Positions 48,900 to 58,474 of a stretch of 64,000 bases of DNA are shown one piece after another; positions within the stretch are counted from its first letter, which is position 1; every line of letters starts with the position of its first letter. Under the pieces are notes generated by a model. The model did no database searches, was not told the origin of the DNA, and saw only the letters and a program-made list of their open reading frames with translations. The translations under genes and the position numbers were made by a program. The DNA lies in NCBI RefSeq assembly GCF_024494645.1, contig NZ_JANHDJ010000003.1:310001-374000 (forward strand). Direction: 5' to 3'. This DNA is from Halohasta litorea. GTDB taxonomy: Archaea > Halobacteriota > Halobacteria > Halobacteriales > Haloferacaceae.

Positions 48900-49502
48900 A
48901 TGAGAGTAGTTGGAACGGTCGGCCTCCCCGGAAGCGGGAAGGGTGAACTGGCAGCAGTCGCCCGCAAGGCGGAGATTCCAGTCGTGACGATGGGTGATGT
49001 CATCCGGCAGGCCTGCCGCGACCGCGGTCGTGATCCCTCGACCGACCACGGCGAGGTTGCCAAAGCACTCCGCGAGGAAGACGGTCCGGCGGCGATCGCC
49101 GAGCGGTCGCTGCCGATGATCCGAGACGCCATGGCGGAGACCGATACCGACACCGTCGTCGTCGACGGCCTCCGGTCGATGGTCGAAGTCGAAGCCTTCC
49201 GGGAGGCATTCGGTGAGGCGTTTCTGATCGTGAGCATTGAAGCCCCGTTCGATCTGCGTGCCGAGCGGCTCGCTGACCGCGGCCGGGATACCTCCGACAG
49301 CAACCTTGAAGCCCTTCGGGCCCGCGACGAGCGGGAACTGGGCTTCGGGATGGGCGAGGTCATGGACGCCGCCGACGTTCGCATTGATAACACCGACTCC
49401 CTCGAAGCGTTCCGGACTAGGGTGCGCGAACTACTATTGGAGTCGACTGTCGGTTCGGAACCGACGACCGAATCACCTGCCGAGACGGACACAACTCAAT
49501 GA
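48900..49502 (+). CDS. UPF0200-family P-loop kinase-like protein
   Basis: 200 residues. The P-loop is TVGLPGSGKGELA (residues 5-17), followed by VVTMGDVIRQACRDRGRDP, VVDGLRSMVEVEAFREAFG and RDERELGFGMGEVMDAADV, the block pattern of the archaeal UPF0200 family related to dephospho-CoA/nucleotide kinases. The substrate is not established. Its stop overlaps the next gene's ATG by 4 nt. Confidence 0.9.
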   Translation: MRVVGTVGLPGSGKGELAAVARKAEIPVVTMGDVIRQACRDRGRDPSTDHGEVAKALREEDGPAAIAERSLPMIRDAMAETDTDTVVVDGLRSMVEVEAFREAFGEAFLIVSIEAPFDLRAERLADRGRDTSDSNLEALRARDERELGFGMGEVMDAADVRIDNTDSLEAFRTRVRELLLESTVGSEPTTESPAETDTTQ

Positions 49503-49915
49503 TCTACAGTATCGATGTTCGGATCGAGGCCCCAGTACAGCCAACCGAAGTAACCGACCGCGTCGCCGACGCTGTCAGTACCGTCTTTCCGAACGCCGAG
49601 TTCACACACGAGCCAGGCAAGCTCGTCGCCGAAACACACACCCTCGACCCGTTTTCCGACGTGCTCCACGAACAGGAGATCCTGGATACAGCTCGCCGGG
49701 AGTTCTTCAACGGTGCCGACGAGGAGGGGTTTTCGTTTGCACTCAAAAAGCAGGCGGCCTTCCAGGGTGTCGTCAACTTCGCCGTCGGCAACCCGGACGA
49801 ACTCGGCGATATCAACGTCGACGTGCGGGTCAGTGAGCCGGATGTCGAATCGATCATCGACGCCATCGCCCCGCCGACCGAAGACGGCACACCCGTAGAC
49901 CCCGAGTCGCGCTGA
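49499..49915 (+). CDS. UPF0201-family RNA-binding-like protein
   Basis: 138 residues. IEAPVQPTEVTDRVADAVSTVFP at the start and FFNGADEEGFSFALKKQAAFQGVVNF, noted in pieces as DEEGFSFALKKQAAFQG and DINVDVRV, match the archaeal UPF0201 (COG1325) family, annotated as RNA-binding. It is co-transcribed with the UPF0200 gene through an ATGA overlap, a conserved archaeal pairing. Confidence 0.9.
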   Translation: MIYSIDVRIEAPVQPTEVTDRVADAVSTVFPNAEFTHEPGKLVAETHTLDPFSDVLHEQEILDTARREFFNGADEEGFSFALKKQAAFQGVVNFAVGNPDELGDINVDVRVSEPDVESIIDAIAPPTEDGTPVDPESR

Positions 49916-50160
49916 GCTGTCGCGTCGAAGGTACCGACACATCAAGCGAATTCAACCGGAACAGCCCAATTATGACAGAAATCCAATTGATAGAGAGAAA
50001 CATCGTTAGAATAGGTTATAAAATATCTAAGCGCGTCTAAGGAAGTTGTAAACTGTCGTGAAGATTCCAATTTTACGTTTGAAGGATGTAAATCTACAGC
50101 AATACTCGTCGTATTATATGGGCATCTGGCTCCATGGTGTATCCAGACGGTGACCAACAG

Positions 50161-50424
50161 ATGAAAAATCTCACACCAAACCACGGACAGAACACGAGCG
50201 TCGAGACGGATTCGGCTACAGACCTCGCGCGGCAGGGAGCCGTCGGGCTCCGAGCCGCGATTCGATGGGTGAGTTTCTGGGCGGCAATCCTGTTGCCGCT
50301 GGTCTATCTGCCACTCCTGTCCGGTGGCTTGGGACCACAGACCGGTTACATCGTCATTGGCCTGCTCGCATTGAATCTGATCGCACTGTTCGTCGGACAC
50401 AGCCACCCCCACACCCACCAATGA
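50161..50424 (+). CDS. Small two-pass membrane protein
   Basis: 87 residues from the ATG at 50161 (an in-frame ATG at 50134 would add nine residues, but a TATA-like tattatat at 50108-50115 places transcription start near 50138). After a polar head, IRWVSFWAAILLPLVYLPLLSG and GYIVIGLLALNLIALFVGH are membrane segments, and the tail is histidine-rich (HSHPHTHQ), possibly metal-binding. Its stop overlaps the next gene's ATG. Confidence 0.7.
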   Translation: MKNLTPNHGQNTSVETDSATDLARQGAVGLRAAIRWVSFWAAILLPLVYLPLLSGGLGPQTGYIVIGLLALNLIALFVGHSHPHTHQ

Positions 50425-50687
50425 GTGCCACACCACAATCCGTTAGGACTGACGCCTCGACCAGCGACTCCAAATCGAAAGACGAGCGGCTTGCCGATTA
50501 CCTTCGCGCACGCGTCGACGACGGAGAGATGTACTTCAAAAGCAAGTTCATCGCCGACGACGTTGGCCTCTCATCGAAGGAAATCGGGGCGCTGATCGTC
50601 AAGCTCCAGGACTCGGTCGACGACCTGTCGATCGAACGCTGGTCGTACACGGGTGCGACCACCTGGCGTGTCGAGCAGACCAACTAA
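50421..50687 (+). CDS. Haloarchaeal small winged-helix-like protein (DUF7123 type)
   Basis: 88 residues. After a disordered Ser/Thr head, RLADYLRARVDDGEMYFKSKFIADDVGLSSKEIGALIVKL, seen as MYFKSKFIADDVGLSSKEIG, is the conserved core of a small haloarchaeal family I know as DUF7123, which looks like a helix-turn-helix. It is coupled to the membrane-protein gene by a 4-nt overlap. Role unknown; possibly regulatory. Confidence 0.75.
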   Translation: MSATPQSVRTDASTSDSKSKDERLADYLRARVDDGEMYFKSKFIADDVGLSSKEIGALIVKLQDSVDDLSIERWSYTGATTWRVEQTN

Positions 50688-50729
50688 CGACGTCACCGTC
50701 GACCCACCACCACTCCTTCGAGACCACCC

Positions 50730-51707
50730 TCAGAGCGCCAGCAGTGTGACGACTGCAATCGAGATGAAGACGATCTTGAGCGCCGTGTTGACGACGATCA
50801 CCTTCGTGCCGAACTCCGCGCCCCAGATGCCGTACTGAAACGGGATCGAGCGCTTGAACGTCGAGACCGCAAACGAGATGATCCCGCCGAGCAGCAGCGT
50901 TGCGACCGCCTGCCGGGGTGTGAACACGTCACCAAAAGAAGCGAGCATCGCCGCACCGGAAGTCGTATCGAGCGTATAAAAGGCGATGACCGGAATCGAA
51001 GCCGCGGGCAACCCGACGAGAGACGCTAAGGGATCGGTAGCCGATCCGGAGATCGCATCCACATTGTACTGTGAAATAAGGAGGGTCACAAGGGTGTACA
51101 CGATCGCCAATCGCGGGACGAGTCGACGGAGCGTCGGCCGGGTGCGATCCCATGCCGCGACGAACCGTTGGCGAACCGTCCGGTCCTCGTCGTTGAGTTC
51201 GTCGGGATCGAGCTGCGCGGAGACGTCGACGTTCTCCGCGGAGAGCAACACCGCGCCCGCAACGATCCCGACAACGGTGATCGCCAGCGCGATCAGGGCC
51301 CGCGAGGCCACATAGAACACGCCGACGTAGAGCCCCAAAGTCGGAATGAGGACCGGAATGTAGTAGGTAAAGACGTGCTGGGCGAAGCCGAAGAACGTGT
51401 TCATCACCACCGCGATCAGCGTCGCCCGGTCGTCGAGAAAGCCCGACTCCCGGAGGTCGGCCAACATCGCGTAGCCAGCGGTGGTCGAGACGGTCGTCGT
51501 CAGAATCGCGGTCCCGACCTCGTCGGGCAGGTTCGCTGGACCGGTCAGGAACCGCGAAAGCCCGGCGATCTGCTGGACGAGCCCGAAGGCGACCGCCACG
51601 TTGGCGATGTAGACCGCAACCGAGACCAACACGGCGATGCGGCCGACCCGCGGCACCACGTCGACGAGCACCTCGCCGACCGACTGGAGAAGATACACCG
51701 ACTGCAC
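50730..51707 (-). CDS. Nucleoside-recognition (Gate) domain membrane protein
   Basis: 325 residues from the GTG at 51707; the open frame continues to 51986 but runs antisense through the YjbQ gene. Eight or more membrane segments are visible (IAVLVSVAVYIANVAVAFGL, VFTYYIPVLIPTLGLYVGVF, ALIALAITVVGIVAGAVLL). The blocks LPDEVGTAILTTTVSTTAGYAML and YTLDTTSGAAMLASF recall the SpmA/SpmB/FeoB Gate domain. A transporter or ion channel-like role is likely; the substrate is unknown. Confidence 0.82.
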   Translation of the reverse strand: MQSVYLLQSVGEVLVDVVPRVGRIAVLVSVAVYIANVAVAFGLVQQIAGLSRFLTGPANLPDEVGTAILTTTVSTTAGYAMLADLRESGFLDDRATLIAVVMNTFFGFAQHVFTYYIPVLIPTLGLYVGVFYVASRALIALAITVVGIVAGAVLLSAENVDVSAQLDPDELNDEDRTVRQRFVAAWDRTRPTLRRLVPRLAIVYTLVTLLISQYNVDAISGSATDPLASLVGLPAASIPVIAFYTLDTTSGAAMLASFGDVFTPRQAVATLLLGGIISFAVSTFKRSIPFQYGIWGAEFGTKVIVVNTALKIVFISIAVVTLLAL

Positions 51708-51810
51708 AGACTCACTCCGAACGCGACAATGAAAGGGCCGTCGGTCGGCCGTTAGCCACTGCCTACGCTTCGACGCCACCTTTTCGAGCACCGAAACCGG
51801 AGTGGACGGT

Positions 51811-52194
51811 ATGGCCGAGTTCACCGTCGAAACCGCGGAGAAAACGACCGTCGTCGATATTACCGATCGCGTGGCCAAGACCTTGCCAGCCGACGCCGAG
51901 GGCGTCTGTACCGTCTTCGTCAGGCACACGACCGCAGGCGTAGTGGTCAACGAAAACGAGCATCGGCTCCGCGAGGACCTGGCCAACGGGCTCGAAACGC
52001 TGGTCCCCGACGAGGGATGGAGTCACGACACCCTCGATGGAAACGCCGACAGCCACGTGCGGGCCATACTCCTCGGCGAGAGCGTCACCGTTCCGGTTCG
52101 GGACGGCACCCTCGACCTCGGCCGGTGGCAGTCGGTGCTGTTCATGGAGTGTGACGGCCCACGAACCCGAAGCGTTGACGTACTGGTTCACTGA
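51811..52194 (+). CDS. YjbQ/UPF0047-family protein (secondary thiamine-phosphate synthase type)
   Basis: 127 residues from the ATG at 51811. FVRHTTAGVVVNENEHRLREDL, DTLDGNADSHVRAILLGESV and LDLGRWQSVLFMECDGPRTR, with conserved histidines, are the UPF0047 signatures. Bacterial members show weak thiamine-phosphate synthase activity; the physiological function is unsettled. Confidence 0.93.
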   Translation: MAEFTVETAEKTTVVDITDRVAKTLPADAEGVCTVFVRHTTAGVVVNENEHRLREDLANGLETLVPDEGWSHDTLDGNADSHVRAILLGESVTVPVRDGTLDLGRWQSVLFMECDGPRTRSVDVLVH

Positions 52195-52243
52195 CCGAAC
52201 AGTGTACGATAGTTTTTGCTGATGGAACGCCGAGGGTCGCCCA

Positions 52244-53092
52244 ATGCATCTGCTGTTGACGAACGACGACGGCATCGGGAGTCCTGGATTGGCGGCGCTT
52301 TACGAGGCGCTATCGGCGATCACGACGGTCACCGTCGTCGCGCCCGCCGCGGATCAAAGCGGTGTCGGCCGCACGCGGTCAGATCTCTCCTTCGAACTCG
52401 ACAACCGGATCACCATCGACGACCACGAGTGGGGGTACGTCGTCGACGGCACGCCCGCCGACTGCGTTGCGGTCGGCCTGCGGCATATCCCCGAGGCCGA
52501 CGAGATCGACCTCGTCGTCTCGGGAGCCAACGACGGGCCGAACGTCGGCAGCTACATCCTCGGCCACTCCGGGACGGTCGGGGCGGCCGTCGAGGCGGCG
52601 TTTCTCGGCACGCCAGCCGTCGCAGTCTCGGGGTACGACCGCGAGACGTACTTCCCCGAAGACAACGACGATCGGTCCTTCGGGCCGATCGCGGCCGCCA
52701 CACGGGAGCTCATCGGGCTGCTCGACGGTCGGTCGCTGTTCGACGGTGAGATCGACTACCTCAACATTAACGTCCCCACGGAACCGGCCGAGAGAGTCGT
52801 CGTCACTCGGCCGCTGGCGGATTACGACACCGCAGTCGTTGCGACCGATGACGGCGAGAAGGCCTTCGAGAGCAACTACTGGGCGACCCACCCGGTCGAC
52901 GGAGACGGGTTCCCGATCGGGCTCGAACGCTACGCCGACGACTACCCGGCGTGGAGCGATCGGGCGGCGGTCGTCGACGGGGCGATCAGCCTGACACCGC
53001 TCGGGACGCCACAATCGATCGTCGACACACCGCCGGCGCTCGCCGAACTGGTCGAACGGTACAACGAGACGGGAGCAGACATCGAACCGTAG
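52244..53092 (+). CDS. surE: 5'/3'-nucleotidase SurE
   Basis: 282 residues. The metal-binding LLTNDDGIGSPGLAAL starts at residue 4; further signatures are VVAPAADQSGVGRTRS, VDGTPADCVAVGLRHI and VVSGANDGPNVGSYILGHSGTVGAA, all typical for SurE. The enzyme dephosphorylates nucleoside monophosphates and, in some members, short polyphosphate. It converges on SRP54. Confidence 0.95.
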   Translation: MHLLLTNDDGIGSPGLAALYEALSAITTVTVVAPAADQSGVGRTRSDLSFELDNRITIDDHEWGYVVDGTPADCVAVGLRHIPEADEIDLVVSGANDGPNVGSYILGHSGTVGAAVEAAFLGTPAVAVSGYDRETYFPEDNDDRSFGPIAAATRELIGLLDGRSLFDGEIDYLNINVPTEPAERVVVTRPLADYDTAVVATDDGEKAFESNYWATHPVDGDGFPIGLERYADDYPAWSDRAAVVDGAISLTPLGTPQSIVDTPPALAELVERYNETGADIEP

Positions 53093-53128
53093 GCGTCGAC
53101 TAACAGGACGTAGGAGGCGACTACCGGC

Positions 53129-54526
53129 CTACAGCTGGCCACCTGGGCCACCGAGACCGCCGAGCCCGCCGCCACCGCCATCGCCCTGCTGCATCCGTTT
53201 CATCATCCGCTGCATATCGCCGTCGCCCATTCCCTGGAACTGCTTGATCGTCTGGTGCATCATCTTGTGTTGTTCGAGTAGCTCCTGGACCGTCTCCTCG
53301 TCGGTGCCCGAACCGCGGGCGATCCGTTCGACCTGCGAGGCACCGATCGAGCGGGGTTCTTCGAGTTCGGCGTCGGTCATCGAGTCCATGATGATATCGA
53401 ACCGCCGCATCCGGTTTTGGGTGACGTCCATCGCGTCGTCCGGTAGCTGATCCATCAGTCCGCCGCCCATGCCCGGAATCATATCCATCACCTGGTCGAG
53501 CGGACCCATGTTGTTCATCGCCTCCATCTGCTTTTGCATATCCTTCAGGGTGAACTCGCCTTCCAGCATCTGCTCGGGATCCCAGTCGTCGTCCTCGGCT
53601 TGAGTCTCTTCCATCGCCCGCTCGACCCGCTCGGCGAGCTGTTTGAGGTCGCCCATCCCCAAGAGCCGGGAGATGAAGCTGTTGGGCTCGAAGCGTTCGA
53701 TATCCTGGACCGTCTCACCGGTTCCGAGGAAGGCAATAGAGGAATCGGTCTCGTTGACCGCGGTGAGGGCACCGCCACCTTTGGCAGTCCCATCGAGTTT
53801 GGTGATGGCGACGCCGCCGATACCGACGGCCTCCTCGAAGCGCTGGGCCTGTTCCTTCGCGCCCTGGCCGATTGCGGCATCGAGCACCAGCAGGCTCCGG
53901 TCGGGGTCGGCGGCCGATTCGATCTCCTCGATCTCGGCGATCAGGTCGTCTTCGAGGGCGTGTCGACCCGCCGTGTCGACGATATGAACCTCGGCTTCCT
54001 CGGTCGCTTCGAGGCCGTCACGGGCGATCTTGACAGGGTCGGATTCGTCGGGGTCGCCGTAGAACTCCACTTCGGCCCGCTCACACATTTGTTTGGCCTG
54101 ATCGTACGCACCGGGGCGGAAGGTGTCGGTCTGGATGACGGCGGGACGGAGCCCCTTCTTCGAGAACCACCACGCCATCTTGGCGGCGGTGGTCGTCTTT
54201 CCTGAGCCTTGGAGTCCGGCGAGCATGATCGTCTGGGATTCCAGCGGGAGCTCCGTGGAGTCGCCGACGAGTTCGACGAGCTCCTCGTAGACGATCTTGA
54301 GAACGTGGTCCCGAGCGGAGGTGCCGCCCGGCGGCTCCTCGTCGAGGGCCCGGGTTTTGATGCTGTCCGACAGGCTCATCACGAGGTCGACGTCGACGTC
54401 GGCCTGCAGCAGCGAGCGTTGGATCTGCTTGACGACTGCTTGGACGTCCTCCTCGTCGAGACGGGACTTCCCGCGGAGGTCATCGAGCGTCCCCCGAAGG
54501 GAGCTCCCGAGATCATCGAGTACCAT
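53129..54526 (-). CDS. srp54: Signal recognition particle GTPase SRP54
   Basis: 465 residues with N, G and M domains. The N domain begins [19 protein letters not shown]; the G domain has [29 protein letters not shown] and [11 protein letters not shown]; the methionine-rich M domain ([39 protein letters not shown]) binds SRP RNA and signal sequences. It recruits ribosome-nascent chains to the membrane with the receptor FtsY encoded at 57179-58441. The glycine-rich tail is typical of haloarchaea. Confidence 0.97.
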   Translation of the reverse strand: MVLDDLGSSLRGTLDDLRGKSRLDEEDVQAVVKQIQRSLLQADVDVDLVMSLSDSIKTRALDEEPPGGTSARDHVLKIVYEELVELVGDSTELPLESQTIMLAGLQGSGKTTTAAKMAWWFSKKGLRPAVIQTDTFRPGAYDQAKQMCERAEVEFYGDPDESDPVKIARDGLEATEEAEVHIVDTAGRHALEDDLIAEIEEIESAADPDRSLLVLDAAIGQGAKEQAQRFEEAVGIGGVAITKLDGTAKGGGALTAVNETDSSIAFLGTGETVQDIERFEPNSFISRLLGMGDLKQLAERVERAMEETQAEDDDWDPEQMLEGEFTLKDMQKQMEAMNNMGPLDQVMDMIPGMGGGLMDQLPDDAMDVTQNRMRRFDIIMDSMTDAELEEPRSIGASQVERIARGSGTDEETVQELLEQHKMMHQTIKQFQGMGDGDMQRMMKRMQQGDGGGGGLGGLGGPGGQL

Positions 54527-54653
54527 TTGGCGGGTCTAGGAGTCCCAACTGCTAAAGCATTGTTCGTCCACATCCCCGGGACGATCGAAACAGTCGAGCG
54601 TCCGACTTACCACACCGGTGGAATTATTACATAAGAAACACCCATTAATTATA

Positions 54654-55658
54654 ATGGGAAGTCGAGATCTGTCTCTTTATATCGGCCCGACAGGGATGGG
54701 TTCCCAAATCGAGGCTGCGGTAGAGAGTACACAGCTCGTCGTAGAAGAAACGACCGCGGCGGGGGTGGGCTCCCTCGACGACGAGACGAGCCCGGACTGT
54801 ATCGTCACGGATCACGACCCGCCGGAGCGGGACTGTTTCGAGCTGTTGGAGGCGGTGCCGCCCGAGATTCCGGTCGTCCTTGCGCCGAGCGGCGGCAGTA
54901 GCAGTCTGGCCACCCGCGGGCTCAGGGCCGGAGCCGAGACGTATCTCGATCCAACGACCTGTGAGGACGGCGCGGCAGCGATCGCAGCCGAGATCAACCG
55001 TATCACCGCGGAGAGATATCGCAACGACGACCGGATCGAACGGTTCACCAGCCTCGTTTCCCACGAACTGCGAAGTCCGATCCAGACGGCCAAATCCGGG
55101 CTCGATCTCGCCAGAACGGAGTGTGACAGCCACTATCTCGATAACGTCGCGGAGACGATCGACCAGCTGGACCAGCTGATCGACAACCTCGTCGACGAAC
55201 TCAAACACGACGAGATCGCCGTTGAGATGGATGCGGTCGACCTCGCGGCAGTCGTCGAAGAGACATGGGCCGACAGGACGGGGGCCACGCTGTCGGTCGA
55301 GTCGGAGCTACCAACCATCGAGGCCGAACGGAGCCGACTGCGACAACTGCTCGACAACGTGTTCCGAAACAGTGTGAAACACGGCGGCGACGGAACTACC
55401 GTTCGGATCGGTGTGATAGAATCACAGGACGGCTCCGACGACACCGTCGGCCTCTATATCGCCGACAATGGACCGGGAATCGAACCCGACCGCCGCGAAG
55501 ACATTTTCGACTACGGGTACACCGGGTCAGCGAACGGCACTGGTTTCGGCCTTGCCATCGTCTCCGAAATCGTTGAGGCCTTCGACTGGGAGATCAGCGT
55601 TACCGAAAGCGGTGACGGTGGCGCACGGTTCGAACTCCACAATGTGAAAGAATTCTGA
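54654..55658 (+). CDS. Sensor histidine kinase with degenerate receiver-like N-terminus
   Basis: 334 residues from the ATG at 54654; aattatta about 27 nt upstream fits a TATA box. The N-terminal 115 residues (CIVTDHDPPERDCFELLEAV, PVVLAPSGGSSSLATRGLRAGAETYLD) follow a receiver-domain pattern. The kinase part has the H-box FTSLVSHELRSPIQTAKSG, N-box LLDNVFRNSVKHGG and G-boxes YIADNGPGIEP and GTGFGLAIVSEI. It is soluble and probably pairs with the HalX-type regulator 44 bp downstream. Confidence 0.9.
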   Translation: MGSRDLSLYIGPTGMGSQIEAAVESTQLVVEETTAAGVGSLDDETSPDCIVTDHDPPERDCFELLEAVPPEIPVVLAPSGGSSSLATRGLRAGAETYLDPTTCEDGAAAIAAEINRITAERYRNDDRIERFTSLVSHELRSPIQTAKSGLDLARTECDSHYLDNVAETIDQLDQLIDNLVDELKHDEIAVEMDAVDLAAVVEETWADRTGATLSVESELPTIEAERSRLRQLLDNVFRNSVKHGGDGTTVRIGVIESQDGSDDTVGLYIADNGPGIEPDRREDIFDYGYTGSANGTGFGLAIVSEIVEAFDWEISVTESGDGGARFELHNVKEF

Positions 55659-55702
55659 TTAAAACACAACGGTTTTTTTAACTATCGGTGAGAGTTTCAG
55701 TC

Positions 55703-56272
55703 ATGACCGAGGAAGACCGGAAAACGGTACTTATCGTCGACGACGAGGAAATGGTCGCCGAGTCCTACGAGCTGTATCTCCAGGACGACTACGAGACGAT
55801 CGTCGAACTGAGCGGCGGCGCGGCACTGATGGAACTCGACCAGCGGGAGGTCGACCTCGTATTGATCGACCGACGGATGCCGGGGATGTCGGGCGACGTG
55901 GTGGTCGATCACATCGACAAGTGGGATATGGACTTTCAGGTCGTTATGGTGACGGCGGTCGACCCCGACATCGACATCATCGATATGCCGTGTGACGGCT
56001 ATCTCACCAAGCCGGTCTCCGAAGACGAGCTGGTCGATGCCGTCGAGCGGGCGTTCCTGATCGACCACTACGAGGACCTCATCGCGGAGTACAACCAGCT
56101 CTCCGAGAAGTACGAAGTGCTCACCTCGCAGTTTTCGTCACGAGAGCTATCTAATAAAAAGCGGTTCACCGAACTCGAAGCCCAGATGGAGGAGATGGAA
56201 GCCGAAATCGCCGACACCGCCGCCCAGTTTTCCGACAGCAAGCTCAGCGACGCGTTCAGTCGGCTCCACTAG
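55703..56272 (+). CDS. Response regulator with HalX domain
   Basis: 189 residues from the ATG at 55703. The receiver domain has LIVDDEEMVAESYELYL, the phosphoacceptor in LVLIDRRMPGMSGDVVVDHI and the switch Lys in DGYLTKPVSEDELV. The C-terminal HalX domain (LIAEYNQLSEKYEVLTSQFSS onward) is a coiled-coil module specific to haloarchaea whose function is unknown. It is encoded with the histidine kinase upstream. Confidence 0.93.
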   Translation: MTEEDRKTVLIVDDEEMVAESYELYLQDDYETIVELSGGAALMELDQREVDLVLIDRRMPGMSGDVVVDHIDKWDMDFQVVMVTAVDPDIDIIDMPCDGYLTKPVSEDELVDAVERAFLIDHYEDLIAEYNQLSEKYEVLTSQFSSRELSNKKRFTELEAQMEEMEAEIADTAAQFSDSKLSDAFSRLH

Positions 56273-56286
56273 TCGGGGCGACTGGC

Positions 56287-57069
56287 TCAGAACACTTCTC
56301 GTATATACGATTGGATGCGGTCGACCCGGTCGGGATCGTACGTCCACAACCCGCGCCAGACGTTCGGCCCGGTCTCCTCGGCGACGAGGGCGATCTGGTC
56401 GCTCGTCGATCCGGCTGGCGGACTGAAAACCACGAACCAGAGCCGCCGGAGTTCCGGATCGTCGTTGGCGTGGACGGTCACCCCGAGGTCGTCGACCGCG
56501 GTCGGATCGTCCCGAACCCCGTAGACGTGGGCGTCGACACCGGAGTCGGCGAGCCACTCGTAGACCCGCCGGGTGCCGTACTCGTCGTCGAGTCGGGACA
56601 GTAGTTGAAAGGAGGCATCGAACGTCCCTGCGCCCTCCGAGAGCGCCTGAAACTCGATAAACCGAGAGATGACGACCAACAGGAGTTTTTCCTTGTTCGA
56701 GGCCGGATACCCCCGGACGGTGAACTCGATATCGTCCAACCCGGTCAGAACGTCCGGGAATGAACCAGTCTCGATCTGCTTGGTGCCGGTCCGGTAGCGG
56801 TCGGTGTTAATAAGCAAAAAGGCGCGCTTGAGTTCGGCCCACGAGGAGGTGGCGACGACCTCGCCGTCGTCGACCAGACAGACGAGGTTCTCGGTTCCCT
56901 CCGAGAGCCGTCGCTCGCTGATCGTGACCGACTCGCTGTCGAAGACCCGATCAAGCAGCGAGATCTGTGGCTTGGCCGCCGCATCCGTCAGGTTCATCAA
57001 CAGCAGCGTCTTCTCGGAGGTGTCGACCTCGTCGATAATCGCCACCAGTTCGGTCAACTCATGTGCCAT
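56287..57069 (-). CDS. DICT-domain sensory protein
   Basis: 260 residues. The blocks KTLLLMNLTDAAAKPQISLLD, ERRLSEGTENLVCLVDDGEVVATSSW and RGYPASNKEKLLLVVISRFIEFQAL are typical of the DICT domain linked to two-component and diguanylate-cyclase-like systems. The C-terminal half (RRVYEWLADSGVDAHVYG, LRRLWFVVFSPPAGS, ALVAEETGPNVWRGLWTYD) completes it. It lies beside a kinase/regulator pair, so a signalling role is likely. Confidence 0.85.
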   Translation of the reverse strand: MAHELTELVAIIDEVDTSEKTLLLMNLTDAAAKPQISLLDRVFDSESVTISERRLSEGTENLVCLVDDGEVVATSSWAELKRAFLLINTDRYRTGTKQIETGSFPDVLTGLDDIEFTVRGYPASNKEKLLLVVISRFIEFQALSEGAGTFDASFQLLSRLDDEYGTRRVYEWLADSGVDAHVYGVRDDPTAVDDLGVTVHANDDPELRRLWFVVFSPPAGSTSDQIALVAEETGPNVWRGLWTYDPDRVDRIQSYIREVF

Positions 57070-57178
57070 ACAACTGCGAACCTATTCGGGTTGGTACCAA
57101 ATCACAACTGAATAGTGTTTTGCTTCCTGGAGCCGGAACAGTCACACCAGCCGTAGTCACCGAACCAATGACACGGGC

Positions 57179-58441
57179 TCAGTCCTCGCCGAGCAGTTGG
57201 TCGACGAGCTCTTCGGGCACGAACGGTTCGATGTCGTCATACCCCTGACCGGTCCCCAAAAAGAGGATCGGCTTGCCCGTTACGTAGGAGATCGAGATCG
57301 CTGCCCCGCCCGAGGAGTCGGCGTCAGCCTTCGTGAGGACGGTGCCATCGATCTCGGCGGCGTCGTTGAACTCCTGGGCACGCATCACGGCGTCCTGTCC
57401 GGCGACCGCCTCGTCGACGAACAGCGTCATGTCGGGGTCGACGACGCGGTGGATCTTTTCGAGCTGCGACATCAGGTCGTCGCTGGTGTGGAGCCGTCCC
57501 GCCGTATCGCCGAGGACGACGTCGATGTCGTTGGCCTCGGCGTACTCGACGGCGTCGTAGATCACTGCGGCAGGATCGCCGCCCTGCTGGTGAGTGATGA
57601 TCTTCCGATCGACGTTCTCGGCGTGTTTCTGGAGCTGTTCGTTGGCTCCGGCGCGGTAGGTGTCGCCGTTGGCCAGCACCGAGGAGTAGTCCCGCTCGCC
57701 GAGGTATTCGGAGAGCTTGGCGATCGAGGTGGTTTTGCCGACGCCGTTGACGCCGGTAAAAACGATGGTGACGGGTTTGTCGGCCTCGGCGAGCCGCTGC
57801 TCGAAGTCGAACTGGCCGACGCTGATCACGTCGACCAACGCGTCGTGGAGCGCGAGTTCGACGAGTTCGCCGGTCGTGTCGACCTGTTTGCGCGTCTCGC
57901 CGATCATCTTCTCGCGCACCGTCTCGAGGATCTCCTCGGCGACGCTCATCTCGACGTCACTTTCGAGCAGCGCCATCTCCAACTCCCAGAGGGGGTCGTC
58001 GAGGTCCTCCTCCTCGATGATGATCTTGCCGGTGGCGAACGCCGCGACTCGCTTGAGGGTGCCGGGACCGTCCGATTCGTCGTCCTCGGCGTCGGTCTCC
58101 TCGGTAGTCTCGGTCGACGCCTCGGCCTCTGCGTCGACGGTCTCCGTGTCAGCCGCCGCAGCGTCGGCTTCGGTAGCGCCAGCTTCGGTAGCAGCAGCCT
58201 CGGTGGCGTCGGCGTCAGCAGCGTCGACCCCTTCGGTCTCAGCAGACGCTGTCTCGGTGTCTGTGGGCGATTCTGGCTCCGGTGTCGACTGAGCGGCCTC
58301 GGTCTCGGCTGTGGGCGAGTCGGCTGCCTCGCTGTCCGAGACGGTAGCCTCGCTGTCGTCTTCGGCGGCCGCCTTCTCCTCGGCGGTCTCCTCGACGTCG
58401 GACCGGAACTTGCTCAGTTTGTCTTTGAGTCCATCGAACAC
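57179..58441 (-). CDS. ftsY: Signal recognition particle receptor FtsY
   Basis: 420 residues. After MFDGLKDKLSKFRSDVEETA comes a 115-residue acidic, Ala/Thr/Glu-rich repetitive stretch. The NG domain follows with FTGVNGVGKTTSIAKLSEYL, DTAGRLHTSDDLMSQLEKI and LTKADADSSGGAAISI and ends LVDQLLGED. It docks SRP at the membrane and hydrolyses GTP together with SRP54. It is the last gene of the ribosomal/prefoldin operon. Confidence 0.97.
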   Translation of the reverse strand: MFDGLKDKLSKFRSDVEETAEEKAAAEDDSEATVSDSEAADSPTAETEAAQSTPEPESPTDTETASAETEGVDAADADATEAAATEAGATEADAAAADTETVDAEAEASTETTEETDAEDDESDGPGTLKRVAAFATGKIIIEEEDLDDPLWELEMALLESDVEMSVAEEILETVREKMIGETRKQVDTTGELVELALHDALVDVISVGQFDFEQRLAEADKPVTIVFTGVNGVGKTTSIAKLSEYLGERDYSSVLANGDTYRAGANEQLQKHAENVDRKIITHQQGGDPAAVIYDAVEYAEANDIDVVLGDTAGRLHTSDDLMSQLEKIHRVVDPDMTLFVDEAVAGQDAVMRAQEFNDAAEIDGTVLTKADADSSGGAAISISYVTGKPILFLGTGQGYDDIEPFVPEELVDQLLGED

Positions 58442-58474
58442 GGCTGGAAAGAGTTTCTGGCTGCAGTCGGGGTG